A stretch of DNA of 64,000 nt from Takakia lepidozioides (GCA_030704615.1 CM060731.1:67932756-67996755); one strand, 5' to 3'; shown: positions 35,447 through 47,639, counted from the first letter of the stretch. A program made the numbers and translations. The notes: generated by a model not told the origin, from the letters alone.

Positions 35447-35613
35447 GCATGTAGCCCAGTGGTAATGGGCACATACCACGCTGGGTTTAAACCACGGTCT
35501 GGTGTGTCATGAAGGTGTCCACCTTCCTAGCAGAAGGCAGTAGCCCTTCGGGTGAAGTGACTCCATAAGTTAATCTTCCTTCAGGACCGTCATACCTTTT
35601 TTTTTTTTTATCA
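35447..35613 (+). repeat. tRNA-derived SINE, family B
   Basis: The A-box TAGCCCAGTGG (35452-35462) and the near-palindromic B-box GGGTTTAAACC (35483-35493) form a tRNA-like head. A ~100-bp body follows, ending in a T-run (about 35598-35611). It is unrelated in its body to family A. Confidence 0.6.
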
Positions 35614-35950
35614 GGTTCCAACCTTTGACTAGGTACACCCATTCCAAGCCATTAATTTATGGTTGTGACTTCATTGACCCCCAACTTGCCCCCATGACCG
35701 CAGTGACTTTTCAGGTAGGAAGGAACCTCTTAGAGATCATTCACCCAAGATAATGTCTCCATTGTATTCGCACGACTATGTCGTGGAAACTTACCTTTAG
35801 CAATTGGACTTCTGTCTTTGCATCCATCCCTTTGAGACCGCACTAGCAAGCCACCAATATCGTCGTCAATTGAAGTACATAACGAAGAGAGCTCACAAGG
35901 AGTGTACTTTGAGATGATCAACCATTTCAAGAACGAACGAGTCAGTCAGT

Positions 35951-36486
35951 CAGAACCAGTGTTGTACTGGTATCAGTTTTAGGACATACCAGACTGGTCT
36001 TGGTACCAGACATATCGCAAAACTTTCATACCAGTCTGGTCTATATAATAATAGATGTATCTTTTTCCAGATAATGGTATGAGTATGAGTATACTGACCA
36101 CAATACCAGTTGGTATGAGATATCAATTTTGGTATAATTCCAAAGCCATCATTGAATAACAAGTTTATCAAATAGCAAGTATCAAGTGAAAACAAATACA
36201 ATACAATAAAGAAATAAATATACATAAGTACAAATATGTAGGCATATGTACACATAAATTAGTATAGCATACATACCAGAGTAAATGAGGAAGATGCCGG
36301 GGGTGGGGGGGGGGGGGGGCGGAGGGGCTGGTATTGTGGCTGGTATGAAAAAACTGATACCAGCCTGGTCCTGGTATATGACCAAGTATTCTCCCAGATT
36401 ATACCAGACTGCTCTGGTATCTAATATCAGTGCATATACTTGTGCACATACCATGCAATACCCTATATACTGGTACAACTGGTCTG
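35951..36486. mobile_element. Possible hAT-like MITE
   Basis: The left end CAGAACCAGTGTTGTACTGG and the right end (read inward) CAGACCAGTTGTACCAGT are imperfect inverted repeats starting with CAGA. The interior is full of ACCAG/CTGGT palindromes (for example TACCAGACTGGTCTTGGTACC). It is 536 bp with no coding capacity. No 8-bp target duplication is visible, so the call is tentative. Confidence 0.35.
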
Positions 36487-36683
36487 AACCACTGATTGAA
36501 TTGAATCTCTTGTAGTTGAAGCTTGTTTACAATTGATCTGTGACCTAATTTCAATTTCTTCAACATCAAGTTTGACTGCCGCTCCCAGGTTTCCTTTAAA
36601 ATTTTAAGATTTTTTTTTTGACTAATAGGTAATAATTAGGCTTTCTTCAAACCTTTTTTTAAAGAAAAAAATTAAAAGGGAAA

Positions 36684-36902
36684 CACACCGGAGAGCGACA
36701 GCTCACAAATCAGGCCCTTTAATTATAGTGAGAGGAAAATGACCTCTTTCCGAGTAACCTCGCCGTGAAGGCTTTCTCATGGACACCGCCCAAGGGAAAG
36801 GGGAGAAGAACATACTGCAGCCATCAAGGTAGTAGGATTTGACCCAGATCCATTTGGGTGGCACTGAGTGCACTATCCAACTGAGCTACCAATAGTGACT
36901 GA
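36684..36902 (-). repeat. tRNA-derived SINE, family A, copy 3 (full length)
   Basis: Read on the minus strand: a head with GGTAGCTCAGTTGG (A-box) and GGGTCAAATCC (B-box), then CTTGGGCGGTGTCC, TCCTCTCACTATA, CCTGATTTGTGAGCTGTCGC, and a T/A-rich tail. It is the best-preserved copy and defines the family. Confidence 0.75.
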
Positions 36903-37031
36903 CACTTTTCTTTTTCTTTTTAAGAAAAGAAAAATCTTTGGACACTATGTACCCACAATTCATTTGGCCAGTTTGGGAAGGTCAGGCAACCTAACACTGT
37001 GGGAAAAGCCAATCAGTGGGGCCGCGGGAGG

Positions 37032-37259
37032 CTTGGAGAGGAGGGAAATGGCTCGACAGGGTGCAGACATATGTATGCCTAGGCTAGCGTAGAAGTAGGA
37101 GGCAGTTCTTGGAGAGGAGGGAAATGGCTCGACAGGGTGCAGACACCTGTATGCCTAGGCTATCGTAGAAGTAGGAGGCAGTGCTTGGAGAGGAGGGAAA
37201 TGGCTCGACAGGGTGCAGACACCTGTATGCCTAGGCTATCGTAGAAGTAGGAGGCAGTG
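37032..37259. repeat. Three tandem 76-bp units
   Basis: Units start at 37032, 37108 and 37184. Each begins CTTGGAGAGGAGGGAAATGG and ends GTAGAAGTAGGAGGCAGT. The second and third are nearly identical; the first has a few differences (catatg, gctagcg). The open frame across the first unit (36868-37092) is not a gene. Confidence 0.9.
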
Positions 37260-37937
37260 TTTTTCTTTCTGGCGAAAAATCGCCAAATTTCAACCTGGAA
37301 ACTCGGTTAGCTACTTGTACAAAGGAATTATAGAGGGTAAAATCTGAGATTTTCGCCAGAAAGCATCAGGAGATAAATTTCAGGAGCCTAATTTTGCCGA
37401 AGTGGAACAATGATAACGTGACACCTGGAATATAGCCACTTTTCTAACTTTGTCACCTCGATATTCTCGCCACATGGGCACTCGGTGAAATTCACAGGTG
37501 GCCCCGCCAGCAATTTTGGAAATATGAGAAAAAAAACACTAATAGGAGGGTCAATGGGAGGTAGAGAGCTGGAAGGTCTTTTTTATAAGGCATGGGAAGG
37601 GGCGGTGGGCCCAAGACAGAAGACACGTGTACGCCCTCCTTCTACTTCTAGAGCTTTGTAGAAGAAGCAGCGGGATGAGGGGGTGGGCCCGTTCTAGAAG
37701 GCTCCACCACAGCCTCCAAAGACTATATAAGGAGGTTGAGAGGTATACATTTTATTAGGTTTCTTCCGCCTCCCTTTGGTGGGCTCTGCAAGCAAGGCCC
37801 CTTAGAAAATAAAAATTTAGAACCTGAACCATCATCTAATTAAAAATCATGCATGGGCATGTGTCACCTTCTTGCCTTCTTTTTTTGGACCTTTTATTTC
37901 ATTCCTTAATATAGGTGGCCTTATTAAATTAGCCCCC
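37260..37937. other. Hairpin and LTR-like promoter stretch
   Basis: TTTCTGGCGAAAAATC (about 37265) and GATTTTCGCCAGAAAG (about 37351) form an inverted pair around ~65 bp. Farther on, CTATATAAGG (about 37724) and an AAATAAAAA motif (about 37808) have the spacing of a TATA box and polyadenylation signal in a solo LTR. No repeat partner is found in the window. Confidence 0.3.
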
Positions 37938-40900
37938 TTTTTTTTCTTTTTTTTCTTGAGACAAAGGGGACAGAGGCCCTTTTAATCAAATTAAATCAGG
38001 TAAATGTTCACAAAAAGGTGGAAAAAATAACCACCAGGGAGGCCGTAAGGCTCACTGAGGGGGGAACATCCCCGTAACCACAGCATACGAGCTACAAGCA
38101 GGGGAAAAAAAAGGGGGGGGGGGGGGGGGGGGGGGGGGGGGAGGGAGTAGTAGGATGTCGCATCCCGTGCACCAAGAGAAAACTGGAACTAAAAATCTAG
38201 GCCTGATAAGTAACGTAAAACCAAGCCTAAGAATGATGATAGACAAGGAAGATTAAGAAGACTTGAGATAGTTCAAGGAAGCTCCATCCTCCATGACAGG
38301 AAGCTAGGGAAAAAGATTAAAGAGGGCCAAGTACTACAAACTAAAACCTCAACTGGGTCCTGAACTTGGTCATATGAGGCTTCTTGTGTCTCCAATTAAA
38401 ATCCGCATCATCTCCTTCACCAAGGGACAGTCCAATGAGCTAGAGTGGTGACTTTCCAACAGAATCGCAAGTTGGGAAGCATGGTTCCGATAGTGTCATT
38501 TTTCCCCCAGGACTGGTAAAAGTCATTGATGAGCTGCATGTAGTGTGAATGCAAGGGAGTAACATTGAAATTTTTGTTGGACGAATCATGAAATTTTTGT
38601 GGGAATCAAATACGGCATTGGTGAAAAAGGGAGTGCCTGGTACTAATGTCGGGAGGGAATTACCCAGGACTACAGGTAATTCCATGAGAACACTATACTC
38701 TTGCTCTGCCAGGACAAAATATGGCTAAGTCATAACATGCGCATTTTTCATCCTTGGAATGAATGATTTTCGTCGCGTATGTTTAACCTAGAAACTCGAG
38801 CTGAGGAAAATGAGGAGGAAGACGACGGGCAACTCTTCGCAGCTGCTGCCGTAGTGGTGTCAGGCAGGCTGGCTTGGGAACTTACACCTGCGCCATGTGA
38901 ATCAGCTTGCCTTAAAGCGCGACGTTAAGGGATCTGCTTGGCATTTTGTGCAAGGAGAAGCGGTGCCTCTTTCTGCGTGGTAATGATCAATTTTGAAAGC
39001 TGAGCAGGTGCTGAGAGCGGTGCACTACCGCTGCCGCCATTGTCTTGAAGAGTACAGTTATGAGGAGATGGAGCGTAGCAACAGCTATTGGGGCATGAGA
39101 AGTGCAGGCTGGTGTGGATGCGATTCAGGTTATCTGTAATTAAAGACTTGTAGTTGCTTTCTGTCTTAGAACTGTAGGAGCACATCAATCCTTAGGGTAG
39201 AAGTGCACATGTAGAAGGATAGGGTAGAGGTTGGCAAGCACAAGGATGTTGCCAGCTAATGAAGCAAGCCGTCATGACATGATGAGAACTGGAATCAAGA
39301 TGAGGAGAAGCGTTGAATATGGCTGATGACAGCGATGGTGAGGTGCCAGCTTGGCAGGCAGAACCACCGCTTCACACGAGTATAAGACAGATAAGTTCTA
39401 AGAGTGTTGGCTTCCTTTTTTGGCACTTAGGAATGACTTTGTGAAGTTTTTGGAACTGTCTCTTGTATCTACTGAAGGGGACAGAAATGTGAGGAGTAGA
39501 AAAGGCCTTCGAAAAATGGAATGAGGACACTAGAATTCAAACCAGGATAGGGTGGAGATGGATGCACCTGTTGTTACACTGTTATTAGGAAAATGAGAGG
39601 GGACAGGGATATCTCACCTCAGGGTCAGAATGGTTGCTGTTCTTGTGTTCCTTTTCTTTGTTTTCAGTGTCTTCAGCCAGCAAACCAAGGCAGCCTTGGA
39701 TGTTAAAACAGTGGAGCCAGTGTAGAACTAGCTTAGTGGAATGAGGAAAACAAGGATGGTCATTCAGAAACTGATTTGAAGAGCTAAGAAGGGATGACGT
39801 GGATGGGGAAGAAAAGTCAATGCTGTTTTGGGGTTTTGATCTGATTTCTAGAAGTGTTCTCAACATGTGAATGACTGATGTTCGAAGTTGAGGAGAAAAG
39901 GAGAGCTGTCAGGGTGTGTGATTCGAGATCTGTAGAAGGGTTGTGAAGCACCTTGACCAAACAGGATCCACTTGAGGGAAAGGTAGTGCAAGGACCAGTC
40001 ACTGGAAAGAGAGAGAGAAAAAGACTGACAGAGGGGCAGATTATCTCTTGTGTGACCAAGGTTGACTTCAATGATGGATGCACTGGATGCCTGGCTGGAT
40101 GTGCATTGCATTGCATCGTAGCCATGCTGTTGTGGAGAAAAGTAAGGAATCCACACATGAAAGAAAAAGAGTGTGAGAGAAGAAAAAGTGAAGAAGGGAG
40201 AAAGGATTGATGAGGGATGGACAAATGGAGAGCCAAGGTCAAGAAGACATGAACCCTGAATGATCAAACTAGTGGGCCTGCAGTTCATGGCATATCTGAG
40301 CTGCCCATCCACCTAGACCGTGATCTCATTACAAAAAGGGGCTTCCGACATGTTGCTGACCAAGGGAACTGCCCACAAGGGCAGTGTTTCATCACTGACA
40401 TAGGGCTGATTGCATCACTGAATACATCGCACCAGCATAGCTGGTGCTGTACCTGCAGGTAGGGGATGTTGTGTAAAAGGTAGAACCAAGAGTGAACAAC
40501 AAATTGACTCCCCATCCATGTCTTCTCTTCCGCTGCGGCGTGGATGAGGATTGCTTGAACTCTGATCACGAAGGAGCTGAGGGAAACCCACAGCCAAGTG
40601 ATAACAGTTGGACAGACTGGAACAACATTTCTTTCTTTTGCTCCGCTTAGAATGGAGGGGAGCACAATTAGAATTATACATAAGGGGATTCACGCCCCTT
40701 CTTTTCACACTACATGCCTGCCACGTTCTTCAGAAGACCTGGAAACAGCTACACACAAGGTTCCCCAAGCCTTCCTCGCCTCAGTAAGCAGGTCTTGATA
40801 TATATTAAACAGAATAGACTTGCCCCTGGGGGATCTTCCCTCATACATCTGAGAACACCTAACCTTCCACAGGTTCCACAAGGTTAGAGCCCCCAGATTG

Positions 40901-43900
40901 GCCCAAACTGGGCATGAAGTAGGACTAAAAGAAGGCTGGAAATTCAAGAGCAGCAAAGAGGAAGAGATGGGGGATGGGGAAGGTATCCCAATTAGAGTAG
41001 AAACACATCACAGCTTTCCAAACTCTGGCAAGAAAAGGGCAGTCAGCCAGGCTGAGCCATGCATAAACCGCAAGAGGTGTTATTGAACAAGGTCTTGACA
41101 TTGATTGGTAAGATCTTATGAGCCAATTTCCACAAGAAAGCTGAGATTTTAGCTACCCTATGTTTCTTCCACATATCTTTCCATACCGAGTCCCAGTTGG
41201 CTGCTGACAGGTTCAAGTGGCTCCACTTTTCAGACCACCTAGATAAGAAAGAGGTGGGTCCTTCGAGGTGGTCATCCTCCGTGTCTGACTTGTGCTCTTC
41301 ATAAAACTTTGTAATATCCAGAAGTCCATAATGTGGTTAAAAGATATTACTTTAATATTGTCTGTCTCATTCCTGGACAACAGAGAATAACCCATCTTAA
41401 CTGTATAAGCAAAGAAAGGGGAGTGGTGGTCATCTGTCCAACTCCACTCCCCTGGGTCAAATTGTAAAGCAACCAAGGGGTACTTAAGAAACCAAGTGAA
41501 GGTAGAGTGCAAGGCCCATTGCATTTCCAGCCCTGGCGGCGGGGTTGGATTGGCAGTCCCCTTCTCATCCAGCACTCTAATAGGGAAGAGGAGCTGCTTC
41601 TGGATATCCAAACAACCCGCGACACGAAGGCTGCCCTCACAATCTACCACAAAAGCAATCCCAGAAGCCATATTCCATTGAGGGAGAGAACCAAAAGGAT
41701 CGTGTTACCACCATTGCTTGATGCAGCAGTCCAGATTGGCGGTGTCTCCACATCGTCACTGTTGCTCAAGGGAGGACCGGGCCCTGGCACGTCTGGTGCC
41801 CACAATTTGAGACACAGTAGCTGTAGGAAGAAGATGCTGCCTAGATGAGTAAGGCCACAGCTCCCAGAAACCCCACCCTGGTTTTTGACGGGACAACCTT
41901 TCTGAGTTGATTAAGCTGTTCCCAAAAAGGGGCTGACGGTAGGCTTCTGCATAATATACCGGTCTTCTTTGGACAAGCTTAGCCCTGATAGACTGCCAAG
42001 CCACCCAAATGGATTGCCATGGGCGAGATCCCAAGTTCACTTTAGCATTTTTCCCCTGAACAATCCATCGAAGGGAGTCGGCCCACAGGTGGGATGAGGA
42101 GGGTTTGGCCCCCATCAGATAGGGCTGGATTAACTTATTCCACGGGCTGTGACGATGAACAATGGCTCTAGGAATCCATTTAGCCAGAAGGGCCTTGATT
42201 TGAGTTGCCGGATCCAAAATACCAAGACATCCTCTTTTTTTTGGCTGTCACAGTTGTTCCCATGAGAGAAGAGCGCGCCTCACCGGGGATTGAGTGGTTG
42301 CACCCCAGATAAAGTTCCAAATGAGAGCTTTGATTTCTTTCACCATCGAGGTACCCGGGTCCCAAACCGTTGCAGAAAACCAGCAGGAGCCAAGAAGCAC
42401 TTGGTTTGCCACCAGAGCTCGACCAGCGATTGATAGCATGGATGAGCTCCAATGAGCAAGAGATTTTTTTAACCTAGAGATGACATTCTGCATTCTGCTC
42501 TGCTGGGACAGATTAAGACCTATCTGATGCCCAAGTAGGGTGTGAGATTCACCCTCACTAAGCCAATTAAGACCAATGTCTTGCCCCCAAGCGCTACAGT
42601 GGGAAGAGGCAGCCTGACTGTGCATCGCCGAGAGAATCTCCGTGGATTTCAGCCAGTTAATGTTCAAACCAGAACCCAAGCAAAAATGTGCAAGGCTTGT
42701 ACCGCACGGTCAATATTCTGTCTGTTTGAATTGTCCAGCAGTAAAGTGGTATCATCAGCATACATGGACAGTTTTACCATTTCGGTGCAAATGTGGGCAA
42801 GTGAAGGCCCACAATGTCCTGCCTGGCTTCAAACAGGTGCCCAAGAGAGTCAGCTGCAATGAGAAAAATGAAAGGTGCCAAGGGGCAACCCTGTCTTACC
42901 GACCTTGAAATAGGGACAGATTGGGAGATGACCCCACCATAACCTTACTGGAAGCAGACCTTAGAAGAATCCCCACCCAAGACAAGAAGTGACCATTCAA
43001 GCTAGTCTTTTCCAACGCAGCAAGGAAGAAGGTCCAATCAATCGAGTCAAAAGCCTTTTCGAAATCCAACATTAAGAAAGCAAGGGGCTGGTTGTTCAAG
43101 GTAGCCCGGTGAAGCGCTTCATGGGCAAGTAGAATATTATCAAGAATCATACGGTCCTTAAGGAAGCCAGTCTGCTCCTTCCTAATGATTTTTGGAAGCA
43201 GGGGTTGGATCCTTAAAGCCAGCGCTTTGGCGATAATCTTATAAGTAGAGTTGAGCAAGGTAATAGGGCGGTAGTTAGCCACCTTATCCCTCTCCCCTTT
43301 TTTGTAGATGAGAGTGATAAGACCCTCCAAAATCTGAGAGGGCATCAATTGTTTGAGGAGGATGTCGTTGGCCATATTGAGAAAGTCATCACCCAAAGTG
43401 CCCCATAAGGCTTTGAACAATTCAACAGGCAGACCATCCGGGCCCGGACTTTGAGAGAAGGCAGGGCTTCCCGAATTCAGACACAGTAAATGGTTCTGCC
43501 AGATTGGCTCTGTCCTCATCAGACAAGGAACAAGGAATGTTCCTAAGGAGAGTGTTTCTGGCCTCCACCACCTCGGGAGTGTGATCTGTTTTTTGGAAGA
43601 GCTGCCTGAAGAAGTCAGCTGCAATGCCAACCATCTTCTTTGGGACAGTACTTGGGAGACCAGAGTTGTCAGACAGAGAGGGGAGAAAAGTAGAAGCTCG
43701 ACGTTGGGCCGCTTTGACGAAAAAATATCTAGACATTTTCCCCCCCTTAAGTGACCAATTGACCCCCGCCTTGACCCTAATGAATTGCTGCCTAGAATGC
43801 AGAAGTAAGGATAGGTTTTTCTTAGCAGTCTTGTAAGAGATCAGGGTTTGTGGGTTGTCTTTTCCCTTTTGCATCTGAAACTGACAAATATGTAGGCATT

Positions 43901-44129
43901 TAGTTAGCGTTTTCTCTTTTCTGGAGGACTCTTCCGCTATTTTCCTAGACAGTTGCTGACATTTACTTCTAAGACTCTGAAGCTTCGAAAGAAAGAGGAG
44001 TGGGGGAGGAAAATGGAAGGTCAGCAGAGGACCAAACCCTTTGAAGCTGGAGGATAATCTTCGGGTCTTTGAGAAGGAGAGGGTTTAACTTAAAGAAACC
44101 TCTACCCCTTACCCTAGCCCCCGGGGTGT
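37938..44129 (-). mobile_element. L1-type LINE, 3' part (reverse transcriptase to tail)
   Basis: On the minus strand the element runs from 44129 to an A-rich tail (T-run at 37938-37957). Reverse transcriptase pieces lie in several frames: KSGPGWS / SPGPDGLPVELFKALWG (~43430), LITLIYKKGERDKVANYRPI (~43280), FLMLDFEKAFDSIDW (motif A, ~43050), VRQGCPLAPF (~42890) and YADDTTLLLD (motif C, ~42760). A zf-RVT-like end with FDPGEWSWTDD (~41440) follows. The reading frame is broken at about 43440, 42895 and several later points, so it is dead. Its 5' continuation is at 49129-49262, beyond the 4,983-bp insertion. The long 3' stretch 37958-41200 has no domain I recognise apart from a fragment with ILFNIYQDLLTEARKAWG (~40780). 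Confidence 0.8.
38113..38141 (+). repeat. Uninterrupted G29 homopolymer
   Basis: 29 consecutive G residues follow an A-run. It is inside the LINE 3' region. Confidence 0.9.
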
Positions 44130-44285
44130 GGAGAGAGCCTGGGGGGTGCACTCCTCATTAAATGTACCAGCCACGTGCGTGCACAGGAGGGGGTATTTTA
44201 AACCCCCCCATGTACAACATTATACATACAGAGGGGGGTTTAAAACACCTTAAATATAATTTTACAGGAGGGGGTTGTTGTGTTT

Positions 44286-44345
44286 TAAGGGGTAGTGTAG
44301 TGGTAAGAGCGACGTTTTGACCGCGGGATCAAATCGCGGGATCAT
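44286..44345 (+). repeat. tRNA-like SINE head, family D
   Basis: TAGTGTAGTGG (44293-44303) and GGATCAAATCG (44326-44336) are A- and B-box-like. A T-rich and then CT-rich stretch follows (44345-44510). The adjoining open frames on both strands come from the CT/GA-rich run. Confidence 0.4.
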
Positions 44346-44510
44346 CTTTTTGTTTTTTTTGTTTTTTTTCTCTACGCGGTCTTTCTCCCCTTCCCTCCCA
44401 CCGCTTTCTCTTTTCCCTCCTCTCATCTCCTCTCCACTCCTCTCCCGCATTCGCCTTCCCTTCCGCGGGCTTTCTCTTTTCCCTCCTCTCCCCTCCTCTC
44501 CACAGGGCAT

Positions 44511-45650
44511 GGTATTCTTCCTGATGTTTACAAGGTTTAGGGGAGAGTTTAGGGAAGCGATCCTTTTTGGTTGATGGGAGGGCAAATCCTCCATGGGTCA
44601 TGACACAAGGTCAAGGACAATGTGGTGAGGGCACCTTCTTCTTCGACCTATTTCAGCCTGTCTTGCCCTCTCATCAGAGTCGGCCCTAAATTTGTAGCAC
44701 TGAGCAGACCTAGCATGAGTTTTTAGAAGATTGACAATGGTGGGACAACGGCAATCGCAAGGTGTGGCGTTTTCTTAAGGTACGATGTGAAGATTTTTTT
44801 CCATCCTGCTATTGCAGGCTCTTGCCTCCTGTTAGTACCTGATTTGGTATTCTTCCAGATGTTTATAAGGTTATTGGGAGAGTCAGCTTGTTCTAAGCAG
44901 GCCGTGCTCAGCTGCACCGTGGTGGTTCTCACTGACCAATCCGTCGTTACCTGACTGCAGACAAGTATGCACACACAAGAGGTCCTCTTTTGATCTCAGT
45001 CCAAACCAGGAAGTGGTCAGAGGTACCAATATCAGTTTTGTCGATCAACACATTGGCACACTGGGGGAACAAATTTTTGTCCATTATGATATAGTCCACA
45101 ATGGAACGTTTAGGGTTTGGGATTTCTCACGAGTCCACTGCACTTGGTCACCTACAGTTGAAGTCCTTGCCCTTGGTTGTCTTCCTAGAGCGCCCCATTG
45201 AATCACCAATGTGTAAGACCGCTCTCCAGCCAGTCAAGGGACAGACTTCTTTGAGATTGAATTGATGTGGGACTCTATTAGAAGCACTTTTGGTCATTGC
45301 AACCTTCAACGTACACCTGTTATCAATGAGAGAACCCCGGACAGTGTATCAGAAAATGAATATTGTCTTCAGATTGCAGTAGCGGCAAAATTGATAAAAT
45401 CAGGCATTGCTGATGAAGGCACCTTCTTCAAGACTTTTCACCCTGTTTTCCCCTCCTACCAGAATCGGCCCTAAATTTTCATGTTGAATTATGCAAGTTA
45501 GCTGGTTGAGTGAATCTAGGATAGTTTGGAATGACTTTGACATGATACTGCCAATGTGACAACAGGAAAGTATCCAGAAACAGGTAACAAAGACGAGGAG
45601 AAGTTGTGGAATGAATATTTTTCTGACTCCAGACAATGGTAGGACAACCG
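44511..45650. repeat. Internal duplications and a LINE fragment inside the transposon
   Basis: A 'ggtattcttccwgatgttta' phrase occurs at about 44511 and 44848. 'gaatcggccctaaatttt'-like text and a 'gacaatggtaggacaac'-like phrase occur near 44670-44745 and again near 45465-45645. Between them, 44985-45310 is the reverse complement of two separate parts of the intronic LINE (its 25.76-25.93 kb endonuclease segment and its 24.60-24.75 kb ORF1 segment) joined directly, i.e. an internally deleted copy. Confidence 0.65.
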
Positions 45651-45660
45651 AGGCAAAAAG

Positions 45661-46416
45661 GTGAATGCCTATCAGATTACCAAATGTCATTCTGAACACT
45701 GCCCCTGCCCTGGTGGACATGTAGCCAAATGTGTGTGCATCGAGGATAAGGGATCAGTGTTCAACTCTATGGCTGAACGAGATGTGGTGTTGTGGAGTGC
45801 GATGCTTGCAGGGTATGCACAACAGGGGTGCAGGATGGAGGCTCCAACCTTTGAGCAAATGATGGGGGAAGGGGTGAAGGCCCCCGACATAACGTTTGTG
45901 GAAGTTTGCAGTGCGTATGGCAGCCCTGGAAAAAGGCAAAGAGATCCCTGGTGACATCATCAAATCTGCAATTGTACCAAAATTTGTCATCCTGAACATT
46001 GCTCTAGTGGCCATGTATGCCCAATGTGGGAGCATTGAGGATGCCAAGGGAGTGTTCAACACTATGGCTGAATGAGATGTGGTGTCGTGGAACGCGATGC
46101 TTGCAGGGTGTGCAGAGCAGGAGCGCGAGATGGGGCTTTGGAGACCTGAAAGCAGATGATGGGGGAAGGGGTGAAGCTCGACCACATCATGTTTGTGTGC
46201 GTTTGCAGTGCGTGTGCAAGCCTGCAGCCCTGGAAAAGGGCAAAGAGGTGCATGGTTGCATCACCAAAGCTGGAATGTACCAGATCTGATTATTAACAAT
46301 ACCCTTGTGGACATGTATGCCATTGTGGGAGCATTGAGGATGCGGAGGGAGTGTTCAACACTATGGCTGAACAAGGTGGTGTCGTGGAACACGATTCATC
46401 CAAGAGGTCGATTTTA
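45661..46416 (+). pseudogene. PPR gene fragment, 5' block
   Basis: Plus-strand frames carry repeated PLS-type PPR phrases with frame changes: FNSMAERDVVLWSAMLAGYA, EQMMGEGVKAPDITFV, then ...LVDMYAIVGALR. The repeats are near-copies of each other (VLNTALVxMYAxCG; FNTMAERDVVSWNAM). Frameshifts and stops (for example TGA after TMAE at ~46073) show it is not functional. PPR proteins bind organellar RNA. Confidence 0.75.
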
Positions 46417-46480
46417 AACACAAGATTACTTCTGATTCCCTGCGGATCAATAGCTACAAGAAAGCTGCGTGGGTAGATGG

Positions 46481-47410
46481 TCAACTGGAAACAGCAGCGG
46501 CAGCAGTGACAATGTCACCATGGACCTCTTCCCCCTTTTCCAGAGCTCCCAGGCTTGCACACGCATTGCATTCTGCTAACATTACATTCCACGTGATCAA
46601 AGATCGTTGAGGCATTCTGTTGAACACTTGGTGAGCATCAATGATGCTCCCGCACATAACATACATGTTGACAAGGGTGTTGAGTAGAAAAACATTTGAC
46701 GTGAATCCACTTTGGATGATGTGAGTATGCACCTGTTTTCCAGCTTCCAAACCTTCCATCTTGATGCACTTAAGCAAGAGACATACACACATATCTGAAT
46801 CTGGTGAAATGCCTTGTGATGTGGTTAGGCTTCACCCCTTCCCCCATCATTTGCTCATAGGTCTCCAAAGCCTCCATCCCGTGCCCCTGCTGTGCATACC
46901 CTGCAAGCATCACGTTCCACGACACCACATCTCGTTCAGCCAGAGTGTTGAAAACTCCCCTCACATCCTTAACGCACCCACATTTGGCAAACATGTCCAC
47001 AAGGGCAGTGTTCAAGATGACATCTGGTACAATTCCAGCTTGCTCCTAGGCTTTCACACGCATTGCAAACACAAACAAATGTGATGTGGTTGGGCTTCAC
47101 CGCTTCGCACATCATTTGCTCATATGTCTCCAAAACATTCCTACCACACCTATGCTTGGTAAATCCTATCAACATAATATTCCACGTGATCAAAGATCAT
47201 TGAGGCATTATGTTGAACACTTGGTGAGCATCCCTGATGTTCCGGCACTTAACATACAGGTTGACAAGGGTGTTGAGTAGAAAAACATTTGGCGTGAATC
47301 CACCTTGGATAATGTGAGTGTGCACCTGCTTTCCAGCTTCGAGACCGTCCATCTTGATGCACTTAAGCAAGAGACAGACACATATTTGAATCTGCTGAAA
47401 TGCCTCATTG
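46481..47410 (-). pseudogene. PPR gene fragment, inverted middle block
   Basis: The minus strand carries further PPR repeats: KQVHTHIIQSGFTSNVFLLN, NMYVMCGSIIDAHQVFNRM, RSLITWNVMLAE, VFNTLAERDVVSWNVMLAGY and EQMMGEGVKPNHIT. Orientation is opposite to the PPR blocks on either side. The frame is interrupted several times. The same gene, or two related ones, were rearranged by inversion. Confidence 0.75.
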
Positions 47411-47639
47411 GTTTAGAGTCTGTAGAGCCTCTGTCAGGCTGTCGCTTAAAGTATCTTCACATGCCCAGAAGTGCCAGAAGAGGCATTGTGGACTCCCTCT
47501 CTTGATCCTCTTTCAGAAGCTGTGGTCATGGTTGAGGTGCCTGATTTTATCAACTATGCCACTGCAGCTACTGCCTTTAGTTGACCATCTACCCATGCAG
47601 GTTTCTTATAGCTACTGACCCCCACATGGAATCAAGGTA

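Noticed and set aside
35950-36478. Minus-strand hydrophobic open frames that look like membrane proteins
   Set aside because: They come from AT-rich repeat DNA and the ACCAG/CTGGT-rich unit; no start or splice context.
38440-40312. Several minus-strand open frames of 80-150 residues
   Set aside because: They sit in the 3' part of the L1-type LINE, change frame constantly, and match no domain.
44262-44601. Lys/Arg/Glu-rich open frames on the minus strand and a Ser/Pro/Phe frame on the plus strand
   Set aside because: A CT-rich microsatellite-like tract gives these frames; there is no domain or start context.
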